Of a stretch of DNA of 39,959 bases, positions 7,663 through 14,950 are shown in pieces (positions within the stretch are counted from its first letter, which is position 1; each line of letters starts with the position of its first letter). The stretch comes from Chloroflexota bacterium (GTDB taxonomy: Bacteria; Chloroflexota; UBA6077; JACCZL01). The notes under the pieces are model-generated. The model saw nothing but the letters and a program-made list of their open reading frames with translations, was not told where the DNA came from and did not search any database. The stretch lies in the NCBI GenBank assembly GCA_020845495.1, contig JADLFM010000130.1:1-39959 (forward strand), in the 5' to 3' direction. A program made the position numbers and the translations under genes.

Positions 7663-8811
7663 CTACGGACCGGGGTGCGGGTCCGCCGGCGGGCCGGGCG
7701 GGGACGCTGCTGCCAGGACCGGCGGAGCGTCCGGGCGACGCACGCGCAGGCGGGCGGCGAAGAAGTCGTACAGCACGCGCAGCATCGCCAGCACCGGCAC
7801 GGCAAAGATCGCGCCGCGCATTCCGTCGATGTCCCAGGCGGCAATAATGGCCAGGAACACGAGCAACGGGTGCACCTTGAGCGAGTTGCCCTGGATCCTC
7901 GGGGTCAAGACCTGCCCCTCCAGCTGCTGAAGCGCCACGTAGCCCAGCGCGCACAGCACGGCCGTCGACGGCGAGACGAAGAACGCCAGGATGACGGCCG
8001 GAATGGCGCTGATCCACGCGCCGAAGTACGGCAACACGCCCGTCACCGCCGTGAGCAGCCCCAGAAGAACCGCGTACGGGACGTCCAGCACCAGATTGAC
8101 CAGATAGGCCAGCACGCCCTGGATCGCGAGCGAGACCAGCAGACCGCTGAGGTAGCACGACAGCGACCGGCCCAGGTCGTTCCAGAGCGCCCGGGCGTCG
8201 CGTCGGTAGCGATCCGGCGCCGCACGCACCACGGCATCCTCAAAGCGGCGGATGTCGGACAGCAGGTAGATCGCGATGAACAGCACCCCGAAGACGTCGA
8301 AAGCCGTGTCCACCACGCTGGAGAGGGATCCCACCAGCGCGCTGAGCGCCTGTTGGGCGAGGCTCTGTGCCCGCTCGATCAGGCCCTGCCGGAGCGAGTC
8401 GACCAGCTCGCTCGGCTCACCGGCGAGCAGGCCACGGTCTTTCAGGGCCTGCAAAATCTCCAGCACGGTCGATTCCGTGTTGTCGGCAAGCTGCGGCGCA
8501 GCCTCGATCAGCGCTTTGAGCTGGATGATGACCAGCGGTACGAGCCCGAGCAGTCCGAGGACGAGGAGCAGCAGCAGGCCGATGAAGACGAGCGCGATGG
8601 CCACCCCGCGCGGCACACTGCGCGCCAGGAGCCGGACCGGGAAGGACAGGATCAGCGCCACTGTCGCCCCGGCCATCAGCAGCGGCAGCAGGCTTGAGGA
8701 CTGCCAGAACAGCAGGACCAGGGCGGCGAGTGCGAGGAGGACCAGCACTATCCGCACCCGTGGCGAGATGAAGATCGGGGTCGGACCGATCTCGGGCGCT
8801 GAAGCGGTCAT
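7663..8811 (-). CDS. AI-2E/PerM family membrane transporter
   Basis: 382 residues with about seven to eight membrane helices. The N-terminal pair is around 18-60, and the long amphipathic middle segment at about 105-190 is typical of the family. The C-terminal half includes GLLTAVTGVLPYFGAWISAI, YVALQQLEGQVLTPRIQG and HPLLVFLAIIAAWDIDGMRG. The GxLPYxG and QxExxxLxPxI motifs are hallmarks of the AI-2E exporter family (formerly UPF0118). Members export small molecules or act as Na+/H+ antiporters, so the substrate is open. The C-terminal tail past about 365 is Pro-rich. An imperfect tandem repeat (about 7636-7678, unit GGAGGCTACGGGTCGGGGTG) overlaps its 3' end. Confidence 0.9.
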   Translation of the reverse strand: MTASAPEIGPTPIFISPRVRIVLVLLALAALVLLFWQSSSLLPLLMAGATVALILSFPVRLLARSVPRGVAIALVFIGLLLLLVLGLLGLVPLVIIQLKALIEAAPQLADNTESTVLEILQALKDRGLLAGEPSELVDSLRQGLIERAQSLAQQALSALVGSLSSVVDTAFDVFGVLFIAIYLLSDIRRFEDAVVRAAPDRYRRDARALWNDLGRSLSCYLSGLLVSLAIQGVLAYLVNLVLDVPYAVLLGLLTAVTGVLPYFGAWISAIPAVILAFFVSPSTAVLCALGYVALQQLEGQVLTPRIQGNSLKVHPLLVFLAIIAAWDIDGMRGAIFAVPVLAMLRVLYDFFAARLRVRRPDAPPVLAAASPPGPPADPHPGP

Positions 8812-8895
8812 CGCGCTCCCCTGCCGACATGCGTGCAGTCGGTGAGCCGTGCCATGGTGATCGGTCTCCTCGCAGGTGCGCCCCTCGGCGGATGG

Positions 8896-8935
8896 TACCT
8901 GTCAGGCAACTCCAGGGTGAACCTCGCCCAGACGA
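8896..8935 (+). repeat. Copy of a CCTGTCAGGCAACTCC element
   Basis: From ACCTGTCAGGCAACTCCA onward, about 37 bases match 31606-31642 with scattered substitutions. The palindromic core CCTG-T-CAGG is the same as in the perfect palindromes at 31603 and 31843. It lies between the AI-2E gene and an aldo/keto reductase remnant. Confidence 0.55.
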
Positions 8936-9114
8936 GGACTGAGGGCGCGCGGGCACGGGCACCCCCCACGCGAGCCGTCGGCGGACGGGCGCAGCCACGG
9001 CGTCCCTGCAACAATACCGGGCGCCGTGCGGCGCCGACACCCTGCGTGCGGCCTGGCTGCAGCGGACGACACAACAGAGACGGAACAGCCCGATACTCCG
9101 GTCCCGGCGGTCTC

Positions 9115-9300
9115 GTCTGCAATCAGGTGCTCTACCATCTGTGGGAGCGCCACATCGAGCACGGCGTGCTGCCCTGGTGCGAGTCCCATGGCGTCGCCGT
9201 GACGGCGTACAGTCCGTTCGGACATGGGCACTTCCCGGAGCCGGGCCAGGGGGGTTGGGACGTGCTCGCCAGGATCGGGCAGCCCATCGAGATCGCGGAG
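9115..9300 (+). pseudogene. Aldo/keto reductase fragment
   Basis: A forward frame reads NQVLYHLWERHIEHGVLPWC, then ESHGVAVTAYSPFGHGHFPE. This is the conserved central segment of aldo/keto reductases, usually NQVLYHLGERGIEHALLPWC. The N-terminal barrel with the catalytic Tyr/Lys and the C-terminal cofactor region are absent. The frame before 9115 is a meaningless Arg-rich run. About 55 codons survive. Confidence 0.7.
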
Positions 9301-9342
9301 ACCTTGCCAGCCAGCCCACGTTGCCGCCCGACGTATCTCAGA

Positions 9343-9367
9343 GTACTATTCATTATCTGGATAGTAC
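9343..9367 (+). promoter_or_regulatory. Inverted repeat in a putative promoter
   Basis: GTACTAT and ATAGTAC (7-bp perfect arms) flank an 11-base AT-rich centre, 65 bases upstream of the 90-residue gene at 9432. This is one of the few AT-rich patches locally, which suits a promoter with an overlapping regulator site. The regulator is unknown. Confidence 0.35.
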
Positions 9368-9431
9368 CGGTGGTGGCGATGCCAGCCAAGGTTCCCCTGG
9401 CGCGCGTCCACCACAGGAAGGCGCGCACACG

Positions 9432-9704
9432 ATGAGCGAGACCGAGCCAGTCGATCTTTCGATCCTTGAACCTGGGATGGATCTGTGTACGTTTGATTTC
9501 CAGAAGTGGGGCGAGTTTCGCCAGCTCCGCGACGCCGACGGGGCCATCTACCTCGAAGGTGTGGTTGACGGGTCGGGCGTTGGGGTGTATGTGCCCGTGA
9601 GCGCTATCGTGGAGAGACACGGCCAGTGCATCCGTTTAGCGCAGCCCCGCGCGACGATTGATGTCGCGGGGTGGGACCGGCGGCCGGCGGGCCTGACCGA
9701 CTGA
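9432..9704 (+). CDS. Small conserved-looking protein, possible PRC-barrel-like fold
   Basis: 90 residues. The start at 9432 was chosen because AGGAAGG precedes it and because composition becomes protein-like only from MSETEPVDLSILEPGMDLCT. The body alternates short beta-like runs and ends in VPVSAIVERHGQCIRLAQPR. This pattern, with a final turn and IRL strand, recalls the PRC-barrel/DUF2171 type, but the match is by eye and weak. No enzyme motif is seen. It is a single gene with its own likely promoter. Confidence 0.65.
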   Translation: MSETEPVDLSILEPGMDLCTFDFQKWGEFRQLRDADGAIYLEGVVDGSGVGVYVPVSAIVERHGQCIRLAQPRATIDVAGWDRRPAGLTD

Positions 9705-9798
9705 GCGGCACACGGTCCCGCCGGATTCGCCAGGCGGGGCCGGCTCACCTTTCGCGAACCGTCCCAGACTCACCCTCGGACTCACCGGCCGGCATCAC

Positions 9799-10218
9799 TC
9801 ACAGGCGAGCGCGAGAGGGAAGATCCCGGCTGCCCGCCGAAGCCGCGTGCCGAGCGGTGATGGGCATGACGCGACAGCGCAGGTACGCCACGAAAACCGC
9901 CATGGCGAACAGCACCAGCGTGATGGCCGCCGAGCTCAGCTCGCCGCGCGCGAGGTGATACACCGTCGCCGACGCCGTCACGATGATGACCCCGCCGGCC
10001 GCCCAGGTGACCAGCCAGGGCAGAATCCGCGTCAGCCCCGGCAGCGTCAGACCGATGGCGGCAAGGACTTCGGCCACGCCGAGGAAGAGCTGGAACCATC
10101 TCGGCAATGACGCGTTCATCTGATCGACATACTCGGCTGGCGGCATCAAGAAGAGCCAGCCGTGCGCCAAGAACGCGATCGCGAGCAGTATCTGAACGAT
10201 CCACAGCACGACGCTCAT
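9799..10218 (-). CDS. DoxX family membrane protein
   Basis: 139 residues with four hydrophobic segments (about 4-25, 44-60, 67-85 and 92-112). LLAIAFLAHGWLFLMPP and GVAEVLAAIGLTLPGLTRI are the DoxX/DoxD signature segments. The family comprises small inner-membrane quinone-related or redox-linked proteins with few defined roles. The ATG at 10218 has GGAGG upstream. The gene stands alone, about 110 bases downstream of the LLM oxidoreductase. Confidence 0.85.
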   Translation of the reverse strand: MSVVLWIVQILLAIAFLAHGWLFLMPPAEYVDQMNASLPRWFQLFLGVAEVLAAIGLTLPGLTRILPWLVTWAAGGVIIVTASATVYHLARGELSSAAITLVLFAMAVFVAYLRCRVMPITARHAASAGSRDLPSRARL

Positions 10219-10327
10219 GGTGATTCCTCCGTCTTCTGCCTACACGTCGAACGGGGACACATCGGATCGACGGATCGGGGTGACGCCGGCTCCTCGCATC
10301 GACCGCCGACCGCGTCGTCGCCGAACG

Positions 10328-11203
10328 CTAGGCGACGGCCGGGATCACCTCGCGCCCCATCACGTCGAGCGGCTTGATCCGATCGACGCCGACGACCCAG
10401 CCAAACACCGTCTCGATGCCGAGTCCGCCAAGCCAGCGCAGCCGGCCGATCAGCTCGTCGACCTTCTCGCCGCGCTGCCCAACGTCGAAGGCGAACGGGG
10501 CCGTCTTCTCGATGCTGGTGTAGTCGCGGCCTTCCTGCTGGCAGAGCCGCTTCAGCAGCTCCAGCTTCTGGGGCAGGTCGGGCATGGGTGGCAAGTTGCA
10601 GGCATCGGCGTAGCGCGCGACGAGCGGCAAGGTCCGCTTCTCGCCAGCCCCGGCGATCAGGATCGGCGGGTGCGGCCGGCTCAGACTCTGGGGCAGGTTG
10701 AGCGGGCGCACCATCCGGACGTGCTCGCCGTTGAACGGCTCATCGGAGCCCTGTTCTCCCTGCCACATCCGCAGGCAGGCCTGAACCGTCTCCTCGAGGA
10801 TGTCGAACCGTTCGCCGGTCTTCGGAAACGGCAGTCCGAGCCCCGCTGCTTCCTCGGCGTAGTCGCCGGCGCCGATACCGAGCATCATCCGGCCGCCCGA
10901 GAGCACGTCGAGCGTGGTCACCATCTTGCCCAACAAGCCGGCAGGACGGTACGCGACGCAGGTTGCCAGCGTCAGGAGCCGCACGCGGCTCGTGTGCGCC
11001 GCGATGAACCCGAGGGTGGTGTATCCCTCGATCTCGTTTTTCTCGGGGCCGTCGAGGTACGGGCTCTGCCAGACGTGGTCGACCACGCTGATCGCGTCGA
11101 AGCCAGCGGCCTCGGCGGCCTGGACGACCTCGGCCAGCCTTGAGCCAAGCTGACGAGGCCCACCCTCCCAGTCGGTGGCAGCAATGTGCAATCCAAGCTT
11201 CAC
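10328..11203 (-). CDS. LLM-class flavin-dependent oxidoreductase (F420-type)
   Basis: 291 residues from a GTG at 11203, which has GGGAGAG just upstream and gives the usual family N-terminus VKLGLHIAATDW; an in-frame ATG at 11230 would add nine residues. It is a TIM-barrel luciferase-like monooxygenase. GFDAISVVDHVWQSPYLDGP (about 30-50), MLGIGAGDYAEEAAGLGLPF and PPILIAGAGEKRTLPLVARY are signature stretches of F420- or FMN-using members. The substrate is unknown. It follows the cupin gene by 16 bases and is co-transcribed with it. A flavin-split-barrel gene lies just upstream, a common pairing in F420-using bacteria. Confidence 0.9.
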   Translation of the reverse strand: MKLGLHIAATDWEGGPRQLGSRLAEVVQAAEAAGFDAISVVDHVWQSPYLDGPEKNEIEGYTTLGFIAAHTSRVRLLTLATCVAYRPAGLLGKMVTTLDVLSGGRMMLGIGAGDYAEEAAGLGLPFPKTGERFDILEETVQACLRMWQGEQGSDEPFNGEHVRMVRPLNLPQSLSRPHPPILIAGAGEKRTLPLVARYADACNLPPMPDLPQKLELLKRLCQQEGRDYTSIEKTAPFAFDVGQRGEKVDELIGRLRWLGGLGIETVFGWVVGVDRIKPLDVMGREVIPAVA

Positions 11204-11219
11204 AGTGCTCTCCCTGTGG

Positions 11220-11642
11220 TCAGGCGTCACCCCGCCGCCCGCCGAGTGGCGGGCCGACGACTGTTGAGCGCGGGCGTGGCTTCAGCGCTTCTGGCGGTGG
11301 ATCGACGCCGGTCTGCTCGGCGGTGATGAGATCGAAGTACCGCTCAAACCCGGCCGGCGTGATGACCAGCACGTACCGGGCCGGCGCATCGCTCACGTTG
11401 GCGAGCGCGTGGTGGCTGCCGCGTGGGGCGAAGGCGAAATCGCCGGGGCGCGCCGTGTGGCGTTCCCCGTTGACCTCGACGGTAAGCTCCCCTTCGAGGA
11501 CGTAGAAGCCCTCGTCGAAGTCATGATGGTGGAGCGGCGGCCCCTCCCAGTGGGCCGCCGCCACCCCTTCGACGATGGCCACCTGACCGTTGCTCTGCTC
11601 GCTCCGCAGCAGCACCTTGCTCCGGAACTCGTTGGTGTACAT
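11220..11642 (-). CDS. Cupin domain protein
   Basis: 140 residues from the ATG at 11642 (MYTNEFRSKVLLRSE), which has GGAGA six bases upstream; the frame stays open further up but is not protein-like there. It is a single small beta-barrel. Cupin motif 1 appears as HWEGPPLHHHDFDEGFYVLE, with metal-ligand His residues and a Glu. Motif 2 is ARPGDFAFAPRGSHHALANV. The C-terminal part ends in VITPAGFERYFDLI, typical of cupins called quercetinase-like or mannose-isomerase-like. The substrate is unknown. The 16-base gap to the LLM gene indicates an operon. Confidence 0.88.
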   Translation of the reverse strand: MYTNEFRSKVLLRSEQSNGQVAIVEGVAAAHWEGPPLHHHDFDEGFYVLEGELTVEVNGERHTARPGDFAFAPRGSHHALANVSDAPARYVLVITPAGFERYFDLITAEQTGVDPPPEALKPRPRSTVVGPPLGGRRGDA

Positions 11643-11706
11643 GCACGTTCTCCATGTGCATCTCTGGGTGGTCACCGGGCAGCCAGGGCGGCTGTGCCGT
11701 CGTTCG

Positions 11707-12234
11707 TCAGCGCTCGAACTGCCAGCGAGTCGCGCCATACGGCTCGGCGGTGGCGACCCCGAAGACGGTGTGGAATGTGAAACGGTAGAGCTGCCAGGGC
11801 GGCGGGCCAGCACTCGGCGCACTGTATGGCGCCTCGAAGACATCGCCCGAGACCTCGGCCGGCCAGCCCGCCTCGCGATAGAGCGCGGCGACCCGCTCCA
11901 GCGTCGGACGGTCGGTGACCCGTGCCGCCTTGCCCTCCAGCGTGATATCAAGCCCCGGAAGCCCGACCGCGATGGTACAGGCCGGGCTCGCCGCCAGGTT
12001 GCGGGACTTGCGCGTCCCGGCCCCGCTCACCACGTAGAAGTCGCCGTCATGCCACAACGCGCCGACGGCAGCGGCGTGCGGACGGCCATCAGGTCGGGTC
12101 GTGCCGAGGAAGTACGAGTTCTCGGGTCCCGGCCGACTGGCCCCGGCGAGCAGATCGTGGGGGCGGCTCCACGGCAGCGGTGGGGAGCCGTAGCGGTCGA
12201 GGTTCGTGGTGGTGGTCGGTTCCAGATCGGTCAC
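11707..12234 (-). CDS. Pyridoxamine 5'-phosphate oxidase-like flavin-binding protein
   Basis: 175 residues with a split-barrel flavin-binding fold. YFLGTTRPDGRPHAAAVGAL (about 41-60) and GTRKSRNLAASPACTIAVG carry the PNPOx-family strands, with an Arg-Lys-Ser stretch that contacts FMN or F420 phosphate. WPAEVSGDVFEAPYSAPSAG and LYRFTFHTVFGVATAEPYGA complete the domain. Relatives reduce or bind F420/FMN and few have known substrates; this is not the vitamin B6 enzyme proper. Its own start at 12234 has an acceptable upstream region. It precedes the cupin-LLM pair on the same strand with a 65-base gap. Confidence 0.85.
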   Translation of the reverse strand: MTDLEPTTTTNLDRYGSPPLPWSRPHDLLAGASRPGPENSYFLGTTRPDGRPHAAAVGALWHDGDFYVVSGAGTRKSRNLAASPACTIAVGLPGLDITLEGKAARVTDRPTLERVAALYREAGWPAEVSGDVFEAPYSAPSAGPPPWQLYRFTFHTVFGVATAEPYGATRWQFER

Positions 12235-12308
12235 GGGTTCACCTCACTCAACATGTATGATCCCTGCCAGCGCAGATCTGTCCCATCACGCTCCGTGCCG
12301 TGGCCTCC

Positions 12309-12530
12309 TCAACCGTCGAGCCGGCGCACTGCGATGAGTGGTAGGCCGAGATCGCGAACCCTGGCCAGGACGCCGTGCAGCTCGGACTGATCTCGAATCG
12401 GCCCGGTCAGGACCGTTTCGCCCGTCGCGCGGTTGCAGACGTTGAGGCCGGCGAACCAGGCCGACCAGCGGGCGTCAAGGGCGCCCTGCACGCGGATCTC
12501 GTAGCGACTCGCTCGCTCCGCTGGGCTCAT
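12309..12530 (-). CDS. Small conserved hypothetical protein
   Basis: 73 residues from the ATG at 12530, chosen because GGAGG lies six bases upstream; in-frame starts at 12542 and 12620 look less protein-like. The sequence SRYEIRVQGALDARWSAWFA, then NRATGETVLTGPIRDQSELHGVLARVRDLGLPLIAV, resembles small proteins I have seen in GC-rich soil bacteria, but no function is known. It has an alternating strand-helix pattern and no cysteines apart from one in LNVCN. Confidence 0.75.
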   Translation of the reverse strand: MSPAERASRYEIRVQGALDARWSAWFAGLNVCNRATGETVLTGPIRDQSELHGVLARVRDLGLPLIAVRRLDG

Positions 12531-12746
12531 GCGGGCCTCCATGATGTCCCGGATGGCGGCAGCCTCGGACCGGTCCCACCCTAACGATGCGCCACGGTCG
12601 CACACCGGACCGTCACGCAAAGGTGGAGTGCGGGGGTGGAAGCCACGGGTGAGGCAGGCGCGCCTGCTTCGCCTGCTCGACGTCCGTCCGGATCACTGAA
12701 CGAACGCGACTGCTCAGCGCGATTCATCACGATTCCGCGCAAAGAA

Positions 12747-12766
12747 GAACGCCCCGCGGGGCGTTC
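12747..12766 (-). terminator. Rho-independent terminator downstream of the tRNA-Ala remnant
   Basis: GAACGCCCCG-CGGGGCGTTC is a perfect 20-bp palindrome. On the reverse strand it is followed at once by TTCTTTG. It starts 13 bases after the CCA end of the tRNA fragment, so it is the tRNA gene's own terminator. Confidence 0.75.
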
Positions 12767-12778
12767 GCCGTGACACTC

Positions 12779-12821
12779 TGGTGGAGCTGAGCGGAATCGA
12801 ACCCCTGACCTCTTCCATGCC
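12779..12821 (-). pseudogene. 3' half of tRNA-Ala (GGC anticodon), probable attachment-site scar
   Basis: Read on the reverse strand it begins at the anticodon (GGC, then ATGGAAGAGGTC) and continues through the T-arm (AGGGG-TTCGATT-CCGCT) to the acceptor strand CAGCTCC, the discriminator A and an encoded CCA. U at position 70 of the acceptor fits the alanine identity pair. The 5' half is missing: the bases that should pair with the acceptor and anticodon arms are unrelated. One T-stem pair is G-G. The break exactly at the anticodon loop is a classic integrase crossover point. A tmRNA 3' end was considered and is less likely, because the anticodon-arm half is present. Confidence 0.7.
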
Positions 12822-12949
12822 GTACAGAGGCGTCGCCGAGCGCTCCCGTTCAGATCGGCCCTCGTATAGACGTTGCCCGCGTCACAAGGTGTCGCGACCG
12901 TCGGGAGCGTTGTGCCGACCGGAGCACGGTGATCGGCCGGGGCCTGGGG

Positions 12950-13705
12950 TCATTCGAGGTACTGGTGCGAGCGCGGCTCCCAGCCGAGGACCCGCTTCGC
13001 CTTGGACAGGTTGTGGTCCTGCTCGTGCTCGTCACCAGCGATGAAGATCGCATCGAACCGCCCGTGCCCGACCTGAACTGCGTCGAGCGCCGCAAGGTAT
13101 GCGTTTGCCAGATCCTCTTCGTCGGTAACGAAAAGCGGCTTGCCGGTTTTCGGGATGCGCGGGATCTCGCGCTCGTCCAGGTACTGTTCGCGCGTGCGCG
13201 GGCCGGTGATGCGCAGGGCGATCAAGTTCATGTCCCACCAGCGCGCGAAATACTGGCAGATCAGCTCGCCGAACCCTTTGCTCAACCCGTAGACCGTCGG
13301 TGTGTCGAGCGGAATCAGCTCCTCCTGCTCGAACCGCTCGCGCATGCGATAGTGGACGCTCATCGAGCTCGTGTAGATGCCGCGCATCACCCCAAGCTCC
13401 TGCGCGATGAACAGGGTCAGGTGGAGCGCCTTGGTGTTGACCTCGTAGTTCTCGACGATGGTCGGGATGTCCTGATCGCGGACCGCGCCACCCTGCGGCT
13501 TCCGCATCACCACCCAGATGAACGCATCGACGCCCGTGAGCGCCGTCCGCAGGGCATCAGGGTCGGAGACCGACCCTTCCACGAACTCGACACCGTCGTG
13601 GCGCGGCGGCCGGAGATCGAGGACGCGCAGCTCGTGGCGCAGCTTGAGGTACGGCGTGATGAACGAACCGACGTGGCCGGCCCCGCCCAGCAGCAGGACT
13701 TTCAT
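12950..13705 (-). CDS. NAD-dependent epimerase/dehydratase family protein (SDR)
   Basis: 251 residues, extended short-chain dehydrogenase. The nucleotide-binding motif is GGAGHVG (7-13), D30 follows beta-2 (typical for NAD), and the active site has Ser113/Ser114 and Y139-GLS-K143 (YxxxK). VYTSSMSVHY-like and PTVYGLSKGFGE segments resemble uronate dehydrogenases and nucleotide-sugar epimerases. The C-terminus GHGRFDAIFIAGDEHEQDHN and KAKRVLGWEPR is the usual end of the family. It is the last gene of the leftward opp operon, 46 bases after the enolase-superfamily gene. A sugar or sugar-acid oxidation or epimerisation is a fair inference. Confidence 0.85.
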   Translation of the reverse strand: MKVLLLGGAGHVGSFITPYLKLRHELRVLDLRPPRHDGVEFVEGSVSDPDALRTALTGVDAFIWVVMRKPQGGAVRDQDIPTIVENYEVNTKALHLTLFIAQELGVMRGIYTSSMSVHYRMRERFEQEELIPLDTPTVYGLSKGFGELICQYFARWWDMNLIALRITGPRTREQYLDEREIPRIPKTGKPLFVTDEEDLANAYLAALDAVQVGHGRFDAIFIAGDEHEQDHNLSKAKRVLGWEPRSHQYLE

Positions 13706-13724
13706 GGTTGGACCCTCTCACCAG

Positions 13725-13744
13725 CCCTCTCCCAGGGGAGAGGG
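13725..13744. repeat. CCCTCTCCC intergenic hairpin
   Basis: CCCTCTCCC and GGGAGAGGG are nearly contiguous, in the 46-base gap between two operon genes. The hairpin is of the same class as those at about 4780 and at 26776. Inside an operon it could stabilise mRNA or weaken read-through. Confidence 0.5.
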
Positions 13745-13751
13745 AGCGTGC

Positions 13752-14876
13752 CTAGACCGAGTAGGCGACCGAGCCGTCGTTGCGGAGCGGCAGCCCGTTC
13801 GGGTTCACCCGATCCTTCGCCATCTCGGCCAGCCTGGCCTCGTCCAGGCTGACACCCAGCCCAGGGCCCTCCGGCACCATGAGGTAGCCGCCCTCGCGCT
13901 TGAGCGTGCCCGGGAAGGCAGCGGCCTGCTGCTCGTCCACCTTCGAGTACTCCTGGACGGTGAAGTTCGGAATCGAGGTCATCACGTGGACCGAGGCGGC
14001 CGTCAGGACCGGACCCAGGAAGTTGTGCGGGATCATCCCGGCGTGGAACGACTCGGCGACGGCGGCGATCTTCTTGGTGTGGGTGATCCCGCCGGCTAGC
14101 CCGACGTCCGGCCGGCAGTACTGTGCCCCGCCCGCGATGAGCATCTCGCGGAACTCCCAGATGGAGTGCATCCGCTCGCCGTTCGCCAGCGCGCCGTTGA
14201 TGCGCTTCGCGATCTCGGCCTGCGACTGGATCGAGTCGATCTGGACCGGGTCCTCGATCATCAGCGGGCGAAACTCTTCGAGCGCGTGGCAGAGCGGGAT
14301 CGCCTGGAGCGGGGTCAGCTTACGGTGCAGTTCCAGGACGAGGTCCACCTCCCGTCCAACCGCCTCGCGGGCAGCGGCCACCTGATCCACGGTCCCGCCG
14401 ATCAGCGCGGCCAGCGACATATCCTGGAAGCCGGCCGGGATCGGGTCCCACTTGATGGCCGTGAACCCTTCGTCAGCCGCCGCCTTCGCCTTGGCGTGGA
14501 CCTGCTCTGGTGTGCCGCCGCCCATCAACAGGTGCAGCCGGACCTTGTCGCGGCACTTGCCGCCCAGGAGCTCCCAGATCGGGGCCTGGAAGTGCTGGCC
14601 CTTGATGTCCCAGAGCGCGATGTCCACCGCCGAGACCGCCCCGGACAGCACGGAGCCCCGGAACGGCGCCATCCGGTAGCAGTACTGCCAATGGTGCTCG
14701 ATCTGGAGCGGGTCTTTGCCGATCAGATACTGGCGGAATGTCAGGAGGATCTCACGGACAGCCGCTGGGTACCCCCAACATGCGCTCATACCGGTCCCAA
14801 CCAGCCCGGAATCGGTGGTGATCCGCACGTACGCGCCGCCACCGACGTGCAGTGCCTCGACCTCGGCGATCTTCAT
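13752..14876 (-). CDS. Mandelate racemase/enolase superfamily sugar-acid dehydratase
   Basis: 374 residues with an N-terminal capping domain (about 1-115) and a C-terminal barrel. Metal ligands are E182 (LVLELHR), E208 (MIEDPVQ) and E234 (NGERMHS). H184, two residues after E182, and H284 (IPHNFLGP) match the catalytic histidines of galactonate-dehydratase-type (DgoD-like) enzymes, and K142 lies in AIKWDP. The family removes water from aldonic or aldaric acids by proton abstraction next to the carboxylate, using Mg2+ in the cytoplasm. The exact sugar acid cannot be read from sequence. It is encoded between the MDR dehydrogenase and the epimerase in the opp operon. Confidence 0.87.
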   Translation of the reverse strand: MKIAEVEALHVGGGAYVRITTDSGLVGTGMSACWGYPAAVREILLTFRQYLIGKDPLQIEHHWQYCYRMAPFRGSVLSGAVSAVDIALWDIKGQHFQAPIWELLGGKCRDKVRLHLLMGGGTPEQVHAKAKAAADEGFTAIKWDPIPAGFQDMSLAALIGGTVDQVAAAREAVGREVDLVLELHRKLTPLQAIPLCHALEEFRPLMIEDPVQIDSIQSQAEIAKRINGALANGERMHSIWEFREMLIAGGAQYCRPDVGLAGGITHTKKIAAVAESFHAGMIPHNFLGPVLTAASVHVMTSIPNFTVQEYSKVDEQQAAAFPGTLKREGGYLMVPEGPGLGVSLDEARLAEMAKDRVNPNGLPLRNDGSVAYSV

Positions 14877-14950
14877 CTTGCTCTCCCCTTACGCTGAAGA
14901 TCCCCCCGGTCCCTCCCCGCGCGGGGCAGGCGCCGGGCAGGGGGCTTCGC

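Noticed and set aside
12779..12850. Complete tRNA or tmRNA gene
   Set aside because: The 5' acceptor and D-arm strands are absent, and the anticodon-arm half argues against a tmRNA end.
12781..13044. Forward frame beginning MELSGIEPLTSSMP
   Set aside because: This well-known spurious peptide is the antisense translation of a tRNA-Ala 3' end. Here it confirms the tRNA remnant instead.
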